Origin: Closterium sp. Naga37s-1
Taxonomy: Eukaryota > Streptophyta > Zygnematophyceae > Desmidiales > Closteriaceae
Length of the DNA stretch: 64,000 nt
Assembly (NCBI GenBank): GCA_947471745.1
Contig: CANJKZ010000768.1
Coordinates: forward strand, 387,501-451,500
Reading direction: 5' to 3'
Below the pieces are notes generated by a model. That model was given only the letters and a program-made list of their open reading frames with translations. It searched no databases and was not told the origin of the DNA. Position 1 is the first letter of the stretch; every line of letters begins with the position of its first letter. This document shows positions 20,882 through 32,200 of this stretch, in pieces. Made by a program: the position numbers and the translations under genes.

Positions 20882-21019
20882 TGTCAAACTATATATGATT
20901 TATAATTAGGTTTAGGCTTTAGTGGGGTAGCCAATGTAGGGTACAACCCCTTAGGGTTCTCATCCTTGTACCCAAATCTCTCGATACCAGTCAAACATTC
21001 CTACCTAGGAACTCTAACA
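20882..21019 (+). repeat. A1 5' LTR
   Basis: 138 bp. It differs from the 3' LTR by only a few substitutions and a 3-bp length change. It contains the family block TACAACCCCTTAGGGTT. Confidence 0.93.
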
Positions 21020-21596
21020 TGGTATTAAGAGCAATAGGTCCTTAGGACCTTAGGAACGTTTTTTTTCGGGCCCACCACCTACCACTTACGGTTCTCGAGC
21101 TACCCCGCGCCCTGTACTGCCCTAGCCCCGCGCACGTCCCGCTAGCAGCCCGTGCGGCCCGCGCGTCGCCCGTTAGTAGCCCGCGCGACCCGCTAGTCGC
21201 CTCTGCTGGCCCGCGCGCCGCCCGTTAGTAGCCCGCGCGACCCGCCCGCCGTCCACGCAGCCCGCGCGCAGCTCCTGCCGACTCGCGCGCCGCCTGCCAG
21301 CAGCTCCGTAGGCCCTGTAGCCCCGTGCGCCGCCTGCTCCTGCCGCGGCTGCCTGCTACGCCCCGCGCGCCGCTTGTCGCGCTGCCCCGCAGCCCCGTGC
21401 GCCGCCCGCCCTGCTGCTCTGCCGGCCGCTCGTCGCCCCGTGCGCCGCCTGCCCTGCTGCCGCGGCTGCCTGCTGCACCTAGGCGCCGCCCGCCCTGCTC
21501 CTGCAGCCGCCCATTAGGCCTTGCGTGCGCCCCGCCCTGCTGCCCTGCCGGCCGCCTGTAGCCCCATGCGCTGCCTGAACTCCTAGCGCGCTGCTG

Positions 21597-22200
21597 CACC
21601 AGCATTGCTGCAGCTGCTACTACTTGCTGCAGCTGCTCCTCCTTGCTGCAGCTGCTACCACTTGCTGCAGCTGCTCCTACTTGCTGCTGCTGCTACTACT
21701 TGCTGCAGCTGCTACTCCTTGCTGCAGCTGCTACTATTTGCTGCAGCTGCTCCTCCTTGGTGCAGCTGCTCCTCCTTGCTGCTGCTGCTCCTTCTTGCTG
21801 CTGCTGCTCCTACTTGCTACAGCTGCTCCTTCTTGCTGCTGCTGCTGCTGCTCCTTGCTGCAGCTGCTCCTTCTTGCTGCTGCTGCTGCTCCTTGCTGCA
21901 ACTGCTCCTCCTTGCTGCTGCTGCTCCTTGCTGCTGCTGCTCCTTCTTGCTGCTGCTGCTCCTACTTGCTGCAGCTGCTCCTTCTTGCTGCTGCTGCTGC
22001 TCCTTACTGCAGCTGCTCCTTCTTGCTGCTGCTGCTGCTCCTTGCTGCAACTGCTCCTCCTTGCTGCTGCTGCTCCTCCTTGCTGCAGCTGCTCCTTCTT
22101 GCTGCTGCTGCTCCTACTTGCTGCAGCTGCTCCTTCTTACTGCTGCTGCTCCTACTTGCTGCAGCTGCTCCTCCTCGCTGCTGCTACTGCTACTTGCCTG
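21597..22200 (+). repeat. CTG/CAG-rich repeat in the A1 leader
   Basis: About 600 bp of degenerate units of the type CTGCTGCAGCTGCTCCTTCT. All three forward frames are open (Leu/Ala/Cys-rich) and are low-complexity artefacts. The gag start follows immediately, so this is 5' leader sequence, unusual in being a triplet-rich array. Confidence 0.85.
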
Positions 22201-22225
22201 CAATCGCTCTGCCCTGCCAGCAGCT

Positions 22226-23480
22226 ATGGCCACCCTCCGCGTTCTGTCGTTCGATGCCGAGGGCCGCCTGATTCAGTTAGACGCCTGGCTAGATGACCTG
22301 CAGCTGTTCCTAATGAGTGATAGCAAGGACAATGTCTCGCTCTATGACCACACATCTGGTGCCTTAGTCGCTCCCGCTGCCACCGCTGAGCTTAGTGCCC
22401 ATTCCCAATGGCAGACTCGTGACGCTGCTGCTCGCCTAGCCGTTCGCAACCACCTACCGTTAGCCGAGCTCACGCACTTTGGCGAGCACAAAACCGCTAA
22501 GGCCCTGTACGACGCTGTAGTTGCTCGATACACCTCTCCTGCCACAGCTGAGCTTAGCCGCCTCATGCTGCCCTACCTGTTTCCTGAGCTGTCCACCTTT
22601 GCCACGGTTGCCGATCTCATCACCCACCTTCACACTAGCGACACTCGCCTTCGCGCCGCCCTCCCCACTGAGTTCTGTGCTAAGGACCCGCCTCCGATGT
22701 ACTGGACCCTCCACTTCATAGTTACCCGCCTCCCTGACTCTCTGAGCTCGATCAGAGACTATTTTCTCGCTCGCAGTCCCACCGACCTCACTGTACACCT
22801 CCTAGAGGAACGCCTCCTTGCAGCAGAGAAGAGCATTGTTGCTGTAGGTGCTGCTCGCTGCGCTCTTCGCACCCCTATCTTCGAGGGGTGCTCTCCCTCT
22901 CCCCTCGCCCCCTCCTTCGCTACTGCTGCTGCTGTTGACTTCCTTGGTGCTGAGTCTGCTGGTGCTGCTTCTGCTCCTATTGGGAGGCGCCGCAACGGCA
23001 AGGGCAAGGGAGCCAAGGGCAGCGGAGGTGGCTCCGGGGGGGGGTGGAGGTGGAGGAGGTGGAGGAGGAGGAGGTAGCGGAGGGGCTGGTGGCGGGAGTG
23101 CTGGCGGGAGTGGTAGCGACGGTAGCGGTGGTGGAGGCGGTGGCGGCGGAGGGGGTTGCGGCGGGGGTGGCAGCGGCGGTGGCGGCGGCGGTGGCGGCCG
23201 GGGCGGTAGTGGCGGCAGCGGTGGTGGTCGGGGTGGAGGCACTGGCGCTGGCCGGAGACAGCAGCGTCCCCAGACGTCCCAGCAGCTTCGTGAGTGGCTT
23301 GCGCAGCATGGGAAGTCTGGGGGTGGTGGTCGCTGCCCATATGTCATTCGCACAGGTGACCGCAAGGGTCAGACGTGCAACAGGTTCCACACCCAGCACC
23401 GCTGCTTCTCCCGCCTTGACGACGCCTGGCGTGAGGAGATGGGCGATGAGCATGAGCGCCCTCGCTGGCATGAGCTGTAG
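22226..23480 (+). pseudogene. A1 gag (capsid-like domain, Gly-rich stretch, zinc knuckle)
   Basis: ATG at 22226 opens MATLRVLSFDAEGRLIQLDA, a UBN2/copia-type gag domain of about 215 residues. A Gly-rich stretch (about 23030-23240) changes frame. Beyond it are TSQQLREWL and a zinc-knuckle-like CPYVIRTGDRKGQTC followed by His and Cys. A TAG at 23478-23480 ends the frame where the relatives A2 and A3 continue into protease. Confidence 0.8.
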
Positions 23481-23499
23481 AAGGCTGGTGTAGATATTT

Positions 23500-26400
23500 T
23501 TGCTATTGACTTTGATGCTATTATCTCTGCTATGTATGCATTGGAAGTTAGTGCTGATGGTGACTGTTACCTGTGTATGCCGCCTGACCCGGGTATAGAG
23601 CCTGCTGCCTTAGGTGCTCAGGTACTGAGCCTGCTGAAGCCTTGCACACCTTCACGCTTGACTCAGGTGCTTCTCGTTGTTTCTTCTGTGATAGTACCGC
23701 ACTCACACCGCTCCCTGCGCCTATCGCTATCTCTCTGGCTGACCCCTCAGGGTGCCCAGTTCTTGCACGGTCCACCACTGTGCTTCCGTGTCCGGCAGTC
23801 CCGTCTGGCTCACTGTCAGGTCTCCACCTCCCCTCGTTCTCGACGAACTTGGTGAGCAACGCTGCCCTTCATGATGTGGGGGTTAATACCTTCACCCTTG
23901 CGTGGCAGCGTGTGGCGATCTGCACGTGTGCACAGACTGGCCGTCACCTGGCCACGTTCACCCGTCGGCCAGGGTCGAGTCTTTATACACTGACGACTGT
24001 GTCTCCTCAGGTTGCTGCTGTCGGCCAGGTGTCTGCGTCAGGTCTGGTAGCCTCCCCTTGTGAGTGTCGCTCCCTGTCGCACCAGACTCTTCTCTGGCAC
24101 CACCGTCTGGGTCACCCCTCCTTGCCACGTCTCCGTGGCATGCACTGTCGCCTCCTTGTGTCTGGTCTTCCCAGGTCTCTCCCTCCCCTCCCTGCGTCGC
24201 CTGCGCCGCCTTGCCTTCCTTGCGTCGAGGGGCGGCAGCGCGCCGCTCCTCACTCCTCCTCGTTTCCCCCGACAGAGGTTCCTCTGCAGACCCTTCGCCT
24301 GGACGTGTGGGGCCCAGCCCGCGTTCGTGGACAGGGCGGTGAGCGGTACTTTTAGCTGGTTGTCGACGACTACTCGCGTTACACCACGGTCTTCCCCTTG
24401 CGCACCAAGGGTGAGGTCCCTGCTGTCCTGATCCCTTGGATCCGAGCAGTTCGTCTCCGACTCCGCCGCAGGTTCCGCCAGGACCTGCCTATCCTGCGTC
24501 TGCACTCTGACAGAGGTGGTGGGTTCACCTCCGACCTCTTGCGGGCCTTCTGTCAGGGGGAGGGCATCGAGCAGTCGTTCACGCTTCCGGGCTCACCGCA
24601 GCAAAATGGGGTTGCTGAGCGCCGCATTGGCTTAGTCATGGAGGTTGCTCGTACCTCCCTAATCCATGCGGCGGCTCCCCATTTTCTGTGGCCGTTTGCG
24701 GTTCGGTACGCCGCGCAGCAGCTCAACCTCTGGCCCCGTGTCTCCTTGCCGGAGACCTCGCCCACACTGCGTTGGACGGGGGAGGTTGGCGATGCGTCGC
24801 GTTTCCGGGTCTGGGGTGCTCGTGCCCTTGTCCGCGATACGTCCGCGGACAAGCTCTCCTCCCGCACCATTTCCTGTGTCTTCCTTGGCTTTGTCCCTGA
24901 CGCGTCTGGCTGGCAGTTTTACCACCCCACCTCGCGCCGTGTCTTCCCCTCTTAGGACGTCACCTTTGACGAGTCGGTTCCTTTCTACCGTCTCTTCCCC
25001 TACCGCATTGCCCCTCTCCCTCCCCCGCCGCTTTTCCTCGCTCCAGGTCCCCCTCCGATAGACCCCCTCCCCCCTCAGGGTCCAGCTCCTTTAGATGTGT
25101 CTCAAGTAGACCCGCCCCCCTTGGCTGAGCCTGTAGAGGTCACTAGCGACTCAGGTGCTGCTGCGGGAGGTGATGCTGGGGGTGCTGCTTCTGGGGGTGC
25201 TGAGCCTGTGCGTGGGGTGCTGGGGAGTGAGGAGCCTGGGGGTGCTGAGCCTGCGGGTGCGGAGCCTGGGGGTGCTGAGTCTGCTGGCGTTCCTCTGGGT
25301 CTCGATTCACGACGCGGACCTGTCTCACCACAGCAGGCACGAGAGTGGCTTGCGTCGCGTTCCCGCCTGAGGAGTCGTGCTGCTGGAGCTGCTTGTCGTG
25401 GAGGCGCTGGGAGTGCTGGTGTTTCTGGTCCTGGAGGTGCTCGTATTGGAGGTACTGGAGCTGCCGGGACTGGTACTGCTCCTAGAGCTAGAGGTGCCAG
25501 TTCTGGGGGTGCTGCTGCTGGAGGTACTGGTGCTGGAGGCCCTGGAGCTGGTGCTGTCGACCCTGGCGTTGGAGACCCTGGAGCTGGAGGTGCCGGTTCT
25601 GGGGTTGCTACTGCTGGAGGTACTGGGGCTGGAGGCCCTGGAGCTGGTGCTGTCGACCCTAGCGTTGGAGACCCTGGAGCTAGAGGTGCCGGTTCTGGGG
25701 GTGCTGCTGCTGGAGGCCCTGGCGTTGGTCCTGTCGACCCTGGAGTTGGGGACCTTGAGGCTGGAGGTGCCGGTACTGGAGGTGCTGCTGCTGGAGGCGC
25801 TGGAGATGGAGGTGCTGCTGCTGGAGGCGCTGGAGCTGGAGGTTCTAGAGCTCTTGGAGGCGCTGGAGCTGGAGGTGCTACTGCTGGAGGCAGTGGAGCT
25901 ACCGGTACTGGTGGCACTACACCGTCGCGACTGTTTTTCGCCCCGCCATCATCGTCGTCTCTGCCACCGCCTGGCTCCGTGCTTTGCCAGGTTCTTAGCC
26001 TCCCGTCTTCTACTGGCCTCCCGTTACAGCCCAGCGCACCATTGCCTGCTCCTTCTCCTTACACTGAGCAGACAGACTTGCTTACAGATTGTCGTGAGCC
26101 TGCGTCTCGTCCTGCCTCGCCTGTTCGCGCGCGTCGCACTCGTAGTCGTGTTCATGGTGAGCGTCCGCCTCTTGTCCCTAGCACGCACGCTATGGCACTT
26201 CGTCCTTCCTGTGTTCCACAGCGTCTTCCCCTACCGTCTCCTCCTGCGTCTTCTCTGCTTCACGTTTAGGACCCTGAGTCTGACCTGGTTCGTGCTGCTC
26301 ATCCTACTGTCACGCGTCTGCTAGCCACAGCTGTCACTGACCCGTCGTTTGAGTCTGCTGCTGCGTCTCCCTTAGTCTCTGAGCTTGTTGATTTTGCTGC

Positions 26401-28115
26401 TGCCTGTCGTCTCGACTTCGCTGCTAGTCTTGTTGCTGAGTCTGAGTCTGTCTGTCCTCCGTCCGTCGGAGGTGAGTGTGCTCTTGGCACGGACGTCCTT
26501 GAGGACATGCAGGAGGATTTTGCGTGTCTTGCAGCCGCTGCGCCTCATCTCGTGGCCATGCTGCTTGCCCCTGAGGGAAACCCGGATGCTCCGGACATCC
26601 CGATCCCGCGCTCTTACGCTGAGGCGATCACGGGTGAGTACTCCTCTCAGTGGCAGACAGCCATGGACGCAGAGATGGCATCCTGGAAGTCCACAGGCAC
26701 TTACGTCGACGCAGTTCCCCCTCCTGGGGCGAACGTAGTCAATGGCAGGTGGATTTTCAGGGTGAAGCGGCCGCCGGGTTCTCCGCCTGTCTTCAAGGCT
26801 CGTTACGTTGCACAAGGCTTCAGTCAGCGACAGGGAGTTGACTTCTTCCAGACCTTCTCTCCCACCCCGAAGATGACCACTCTTCGGGTACTGCTGCACG
26901 TCGCCGCTCAGCGTGACTACGAGCTTCACTCTCTGGAATTCAGCACAGCCTTCTTACAGGGCAGCCTGCACGAGGAGATCTGGCTGCGCCGCCCACATGG
27001 CTTCACTGGGTCGTTCCCTCCTGGTACCCAGTGGAGCCTCCGCCGGCCGGTCTACGGTCTCCGTCAGGCGCCTCGTGAGTGGCACGACACACTGAGGACG
27101 ACACTGGCGGCTCTTGGGTTCGCCCCTTTTACTGCGTACCCGTCACTGCTTCTACGCACCGACACTTCGCTGCCGCCGTTCTACATCCTCTTGTACGTCG
27201 ACGACTTGATCTTTGCCACTGCTGACACTGAGGCTCTCGCCCTGGTGAAGTCGGAGCTGCAGAAGAGACACACGTGCACAGACCTGGGTGAGCTGCGCAG
27301 TTACCTTGGCTTGCAGATCACCCGGGACAGAGTACACCGCACCATCACACTGACTCAGTCACACATGGTGCAGCAGGTCCTTCAGCGCTTCGGCTTCACC
27401 TGGTCCTCGCCACAGCCCACTCCTCTGGCTACAGGCCACTCGCTCTCAGCTCCACCTTCGGACGAGTCCGTAGAGCCGAGTGGTCCATACCCAGAGCTAG
27501 TGGGCTGCCTCATGTACCTGATGACCTGCACTCGACCTGACCTTGCGTACCCTCTTGGCCTTCTGGCTCGCTACGTGGCTCCTGGTAGGCACCGAAAGGT
27601 GCACATGGATGCTGCGAAGAGGGTACTGCGCTACTTGTGCAGTACATCGGGCATGGGGCTCGTGCTTGGAGAGCGGAGCTCAGTTTTCCTCACTGGGCAC
27701 TCAGACGCTTCTTGGGTTGACGACCTGGCTACGTAGCGGTCGTCACAGGGTTACACATTCAGCCTTGGCTCTGGCTGAGATCTACGCCACAGCCATGGCT
27801 GCACAGGAGCTACGCTGGCTCACCTACCTGCTGACCGACTTGGGAGAGCGGCCTCGTTCTCCTCCAGTTCTGTACGTCGACAACAAGGCCGCCATTGCCT
27901 TGTGTCAGGAGCACAGACTGGAGCACAGAACGAAGCACATCGCTCTGCGTTACTTCCTTGCTCAAGAGTTGCAGCAGCGTGGTCAGCTTCGTGTCGCTCA
28001 CGTGCCCACCCGGGCCATCACGGCTGATGTGTTCACCAAGGCTCTTCCGGCTGGTGATCATCAGCGCTTCTGCACTGCTCTAGGCCTGGTGCCTACGTTT
28101 CCTCACTTGCTGTAG
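23500..28115 (+). pseudogene. A1 pol (protease, integrase, RT, RNase H), degraded
   Basis: Protease motif DSGAS is at about 23660 and the pre-integrase HQTLLWHHRLGHPS at about 24080. Integrase shows LDVWGP, LHSDRGGG and NGVAERRIG, the family's catalytic D, D and E contexts. A Gly/Ala-rich linker (25150-25910) precedes RT, whose open segment 26507-27736 keeps FSPTPKMTTLR, VYGLRQAPREW and YVDD. RNase H (27770-28115) keeps YVDNKAAIALC and RTKHIALRYF. Several in-frame stops and shifts separate these blocks. Confidence 0.85.
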
Positions 28116-28349
28116 ACTCTGGTTGTACTGTGATCTATATATATATATATACCTGCATGTTTACTCTTGCTATGTAGTGATCACTGTACTGTTGTTGCTG
28201 CATATATACATCTACTTGTAAACTGGCCTTGTGGCTCCTTTGCTTGTGCTCAGTGTGTGTGGTGACGTTGTGATCCACCCTGAGCTTGCATTGCTTTTCT
28301 TGACTGGTCTTGTGACCCCTTGTTCTCCCCCACTTTGCCTATGAGGGCG

Positions 28350-28484
28350 TGTCAAACTATATATGATTTATAATTAGGTTTAGGCTTTAGCTGGGTAGCC
28401 AATGTAGGGTACAACCCCTTAGGGTTCTCATCCTTGTACACAACTCTCTCGATAGTCAAATCTTCCTACCTAGGAACTCTAACA
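28350..28484 (+). repeat. A1 3' LTR
   Basis: 135 bp. It ends CTCTAACA directly before the AATTG target duplication. Confidence 0.93.
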
Positions 28485-28489
28485 AATTG

Positions 28490-28735
28490 GTGTAGTTTTA
28501 CCGTATGTACGGTGGTAGATGGATGGGGCAATGACGAGTGGCAGACATTAAAGAGTTAACCATACGAACAACAAGCTGGTGCTTTGCGCAAAGATCAACA
28601 GAGTAGTGTAACGAGTGGCTCAATTCGTGTAGTTGTTGGGGGCAAAGAGTCTGGCGGAGGTGCGGAGCGTGATGGATGAGGCAATGGCGGGTGGGAAGTA
28701 CCTAAGGGTTAACCACACGAACAACAAGCTGGTTG
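28490..28735 (+). pseudogene. Two further tail fragments of the secreted-protein gene
   Basis: Just past A1, the sequence continues the interrupted tail and then holds two more degraded copies (about 28490-28613 and 28625-28735). They contain TTAACCA-ACGAACAACAAGC and GGCGGAGGTGCGGAGCGTGA, matching exon 4 of copy 2. The tail was therefore tandemly duplicated before A1 inserted. Confidence 0.7.
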
Positions 28736-28993
28736 TAATGAATACGAATTCATTACTGTAGACTCTACAGTATCACTTTTAGGGACGTTGATGCATCAGT
28801 GTCCCTGTGAGAAAAAGCCTGAATTTTCAGGGTTCCTAGAAAAAAGGCCTAAATATTCAGGGTTCACAGAAAAAAAAGCCTCAATTGTCAATCACAATAT
28901 GCCGTTTCAAATAAGAGTAGAGGGATTCGAATCGGTATCCTTACCATTCGGTATTGTTCCGAAAACCACTGTGCCAGTTCATCCTGTTAGGTG
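28736..28993. other. Short unique interval with nested palindromes and a GCCT-AATTTTCAGGGTTC repeat
   Basis: No gene. 28735-28756 and 28756-28774 are two adjacent imperfect palindromes (GTAATGAAT...ATTCATTAC and TACTGTAGACTCTACAGTA). 28805-28890 holds a repeat of about 33 bp resembling the CTGAAAAATCAGTGT repeats at 35715-35850, which lay next to it before A2 inserted. Confidence 0.55.
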
Positions 28994-28998
28994 TAGCT

Positions 28999-29151
28999 TC
29001 TTAGACTTAGAGGCATGAAGTTGTGTGTGATTAGATCAAGGGGGGGGGTACAAGAAGAATGTCGAGAGAAATATTGTACCCACTAGTGCTAACCCCCATA
29101 CAGCCTAGATAACCTAAACATATATCTAACATATATAAATATAACTTGACA
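28999..29151 (-). repeat. A2 3' LTR
   Basis: 153 bp. On the minus strand it begins TGTCAAGTTATATTTATA, preceded by the polypurine tract ATGGGGGTG. Confidence 0.93.
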
Positions 29152-29284
29152 CACCCCCATAGGCAAAATGGGGGATAGCCAGAGCAAGCAAAGGCCACAA
29201 GACCAGTCAAGAGAATAAACAAAATAAAGCTAGGGGTGGATGACAAAGTCACCACACACACTGAGCACAAGCAAGAGGCCACAA

Positions 29285-32200
29285 GGCCAGTTCACATGCA
29301 GAGATGTATATGCAGTAATAGCACAGTGATCACTACCTAGCAAGAGCAAGCATGCAGGTATATATATATAGATCACAGTACAAGCAGAGTCTACAGCAAG
29401 TGTGGAAACGTAGGCACAAGGCCCAACAAAGTACAAAAGCGCTGATGATCACCAGACGGAAGCGCCTTGGTGAATATATCAGCAGTGTTGGCCCGAGTGG
29501 CCACGTGAGCAAGACGAAGCTGACCCCGCTGCTACAACTCTCGAGCTAGGAAGTAACGCAGAGCGATGTGCTTCGTTCTATGCTCCAGTCTGTGCTCCTC
29601 ACACAAAGCAATGGCGGCCTTGTTGTCGACGTACAGCACTGGAGGAGAACGAGGCCGCTCTCCCAGGTCGGTCAGCAGGTAGGTGAGCCAGCGTAACTCC
29701 TGTGCAGCCATGGCTGTGGCGTAGATCTCAGCCTCACAACTGGAGCTGAGAACTGAAGACGAGCGTGTAGAACGCCAAGAAACAGAGCCAGAGCCAAGGC
29801 TGAAGGTGTAACCCTGTGACGACAGCTGCGTAGCCTGGTCGTCAACCCAAGAAGCGTCTGAGTGCCCAGTGAGGACAACTGCGCTCCGCCCTCCAAGCAC
29901 GAGCCCCATGCCCGATGTACTGCACAAGTAGCGTAGTACCCTCTTAGCAGCATCCATGTGCACCTTTCGGTGCCGACCAGGAGCCACGTAGCGAGCCAGA
30001 AGGCCAACAGGGTACGCAAGGTCAGGACGAGTGCAGGTCATCAGGTACATGAGGCAGCCCACTAGCTCTGGGTAAGGACCACTCGGCTCTACGGACTCGT
30101 CCGAAGGTGGAGCTGAGAGCGAGTGACCTGTAGCCAGAGGAGTGGCCTGTGCCGAGGACCAGGTGAAGCCGAAGCGCTGAAGGACCTGCTGCACCATGTG
30201 TGACTGAGTCAGTGTGATGGTGCGGCGTGCTCTGTCCCGGGTGATCTGCAAGCCAAGGTAACTGCGCAGCTCACCCAGGTCTGTGCACGTGTGTCTCTTC
30301 TGCAGCTCCGACTTCACCAGAGCGAGAGCCTCAGTGTCAGCAGTGGCAAAGACCAAGTCGTCGACGTACACGAGGATGTAGAACGGCGGCAGCGAAGTGT
30401 CGGTGCGCAGAAACAGCGACGGGTCAGCAGTCGACGGAGCAAACCCAAGAGCAGAAAGTGTTGTCCTCAGTGTGTCGTGCCACTCACGTGGCGCCTGGCG
30501 GAGACCGTAGACCGGCCGCCGGAGGCTCCACTGGGTACCAGGAGGGAACGACCCAGTGAAGCCAGGAGGGCGGCGCAGCCATATCTCCTCGTGCAGACTG
30601 CCCTGCAAGAAAGCTGTGTTGAAGTCAAGAGAGTGAAGCTCGTAGTCACGCTGAGCGGCAACGTGCAGCCGTACCCGAAGAGTGGTCATCTTCGGGGTGG
30701 GGGAGAAGGTCTGAAAGTAGTCAACTCCCTCTCGCTGACTGAAACCTCGTGCAACATAACGAGCCTTGAAGACAGGCGGAGAACCTGGCGGTCGCTTCAC
30801 CCTGAAAATCTACATGCCACTGACGATGTTCGCCCCAGGAGGGGGAACCTCGTCGACGTAAGTGCCTGTGGACTTCCAGGATGCCATCTCTGCGTCCATG
30901 GCTGTCTGCCACTGAGAGGAGTACTCACCCGCGATCGCCTCAGCGTAAGAGCGCGGGGTCGGGATGTCTGGAGCATCCGGGTCTCCCTCAGGGGCAAGCA
31001 GCATGGACACGAGATGAGGCGCAGCGGCTGCAAGACACTCGAGGTCCTCCTGCCTGTCCTCAAGGACGTCCGTGCCAAGAGCACACTCACCTCCGACGGA
31101 CGGAGGACAGACAGACTCAGACTCAGCAACAAGACTAGCGGCGTAGTCTAGACGACAGGCAGCAGCAAAGTCAACAAGCTCAGCGACAAAGGCAGAGGCA
31201 GCAGCAGACTCAAACGACGGGTCAGTGACAACTGTGGCTAGCAGACGCGTGACAGTAGAGTGAGCAGCACGGGTGCGGCCAGACTCAGGCTCAGGAACGG
31301 TAGGCAGAGAAGACGCAGGAGGGGACGGCAGGGGAACACGCTGCGGAGGAGAGGAAGGACGATGGACGACGAGGTGGGTGCCGGAGACAGCCGGCAGACG
31401 CGAACGAGGAACACGACGACCGGAACGACCAGGACGGACAGGCGAGACAGGACGCGACGCTGGCTCATGACGCTCAGTAAGACCCCCTGTCCGCTCAGTG
31501 TAAGGAGAAGGAGCAGGGAGTGGTGAGCCAGGCTGTAACGGAAGACCAGTAGACGAAGGGAGACTAAGAACCTGGTGAAGCATAGAGTCAGGCGGTGGCT
31601 GAGACGACGGAGACGGAGGAGCAAAGAACAGGCGCGGCTGTGCAGTAAAACCAGCACCAGCAGCTCCAGTACCCCCAGCAGCTCCAGCACCTCCAGCAGC
31701 TCTAGAACCCTCAGCGCCAGCTCCTCCAGGACCAGCTCCACCAGCAGCAGCACCCTCAGTACCGGCACCTCCAGTCCTAGGGACTCCAGCCGCAGTGTCT
31801 CCAACAGCAGCACCCCCAGGCTCAGCACCTCCAGCCCCAGCAGCTCCAGTACCTCCAGTACGAGCACCTCCGGGACCAGCACCACTCCCAGCTCCAGTGA
31901 CTCCAGCAGAAGTACCTCTAGCGGCAGAGCCCCGAGCTCCCGAAGCGCGACCCTGACGGCGACCGTACCAGTCGTGCAGCTGCTGTGAGGTGAGAGGCAC
32001 ACGCGGACGAAGGCGGCTACTCCAAGGAGACCGCACAACAGCAGACTCAGAACCCTCAGCGCCAGCACCCGCAGCAGCTCCAGAGCCTCCAGCTCCAGTA
32101 CCCTCAGAAGCTCCAGAACCTCCAGCGCCAGCACCCGCAGCAGCTCCAGAACCTCCAGCGCCAGCGCCCGCAGCAACTCCAGAACCTCCAGCGCCAGCAC

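Larger units (their letters stand above)
20882..28484 (+). mobile_element. Copia LTR retrotransposon A1, full length but inactivated
   Basis: A 7.6-kb element with LTRs at 20882-21019 and 28350-28484, TGTCAAAC...CTAACA ends and the target-site duplication AATTG (20877-20881 and 28485-28489). The primer-binding site is TGGTATTAAGAGC (21020-21032) and a purine-rich ATGAGGGCG precedes the 3' LTR. Domain order is gag, zinc knuckle, protease, integrase, reverse transcriptase, RNase H, which is the copia order. Stops and frameshifts break it (for example near 23478, 24353, 24953, 26267 and 27734), so it is not autonomous now. Confidence 0.95.

Noticed and set aside
21225-21605. Arg/Gly/Ala-rich ORF in the A1 leader
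   Set aside because: It is GC-rich leader repeat sequence of the retroelement, antisense to the element, with no domain.
28905-28990. tRNA-like stretch with GGATTCGAATC and CCACTGTGCCA (minus strand)
   Set aside because: The T-loop and D-loop phrases look tRNA-like, but I could not pair an acceptor stem or define an anticodon arm. At most it is a decayed tRNA relic.
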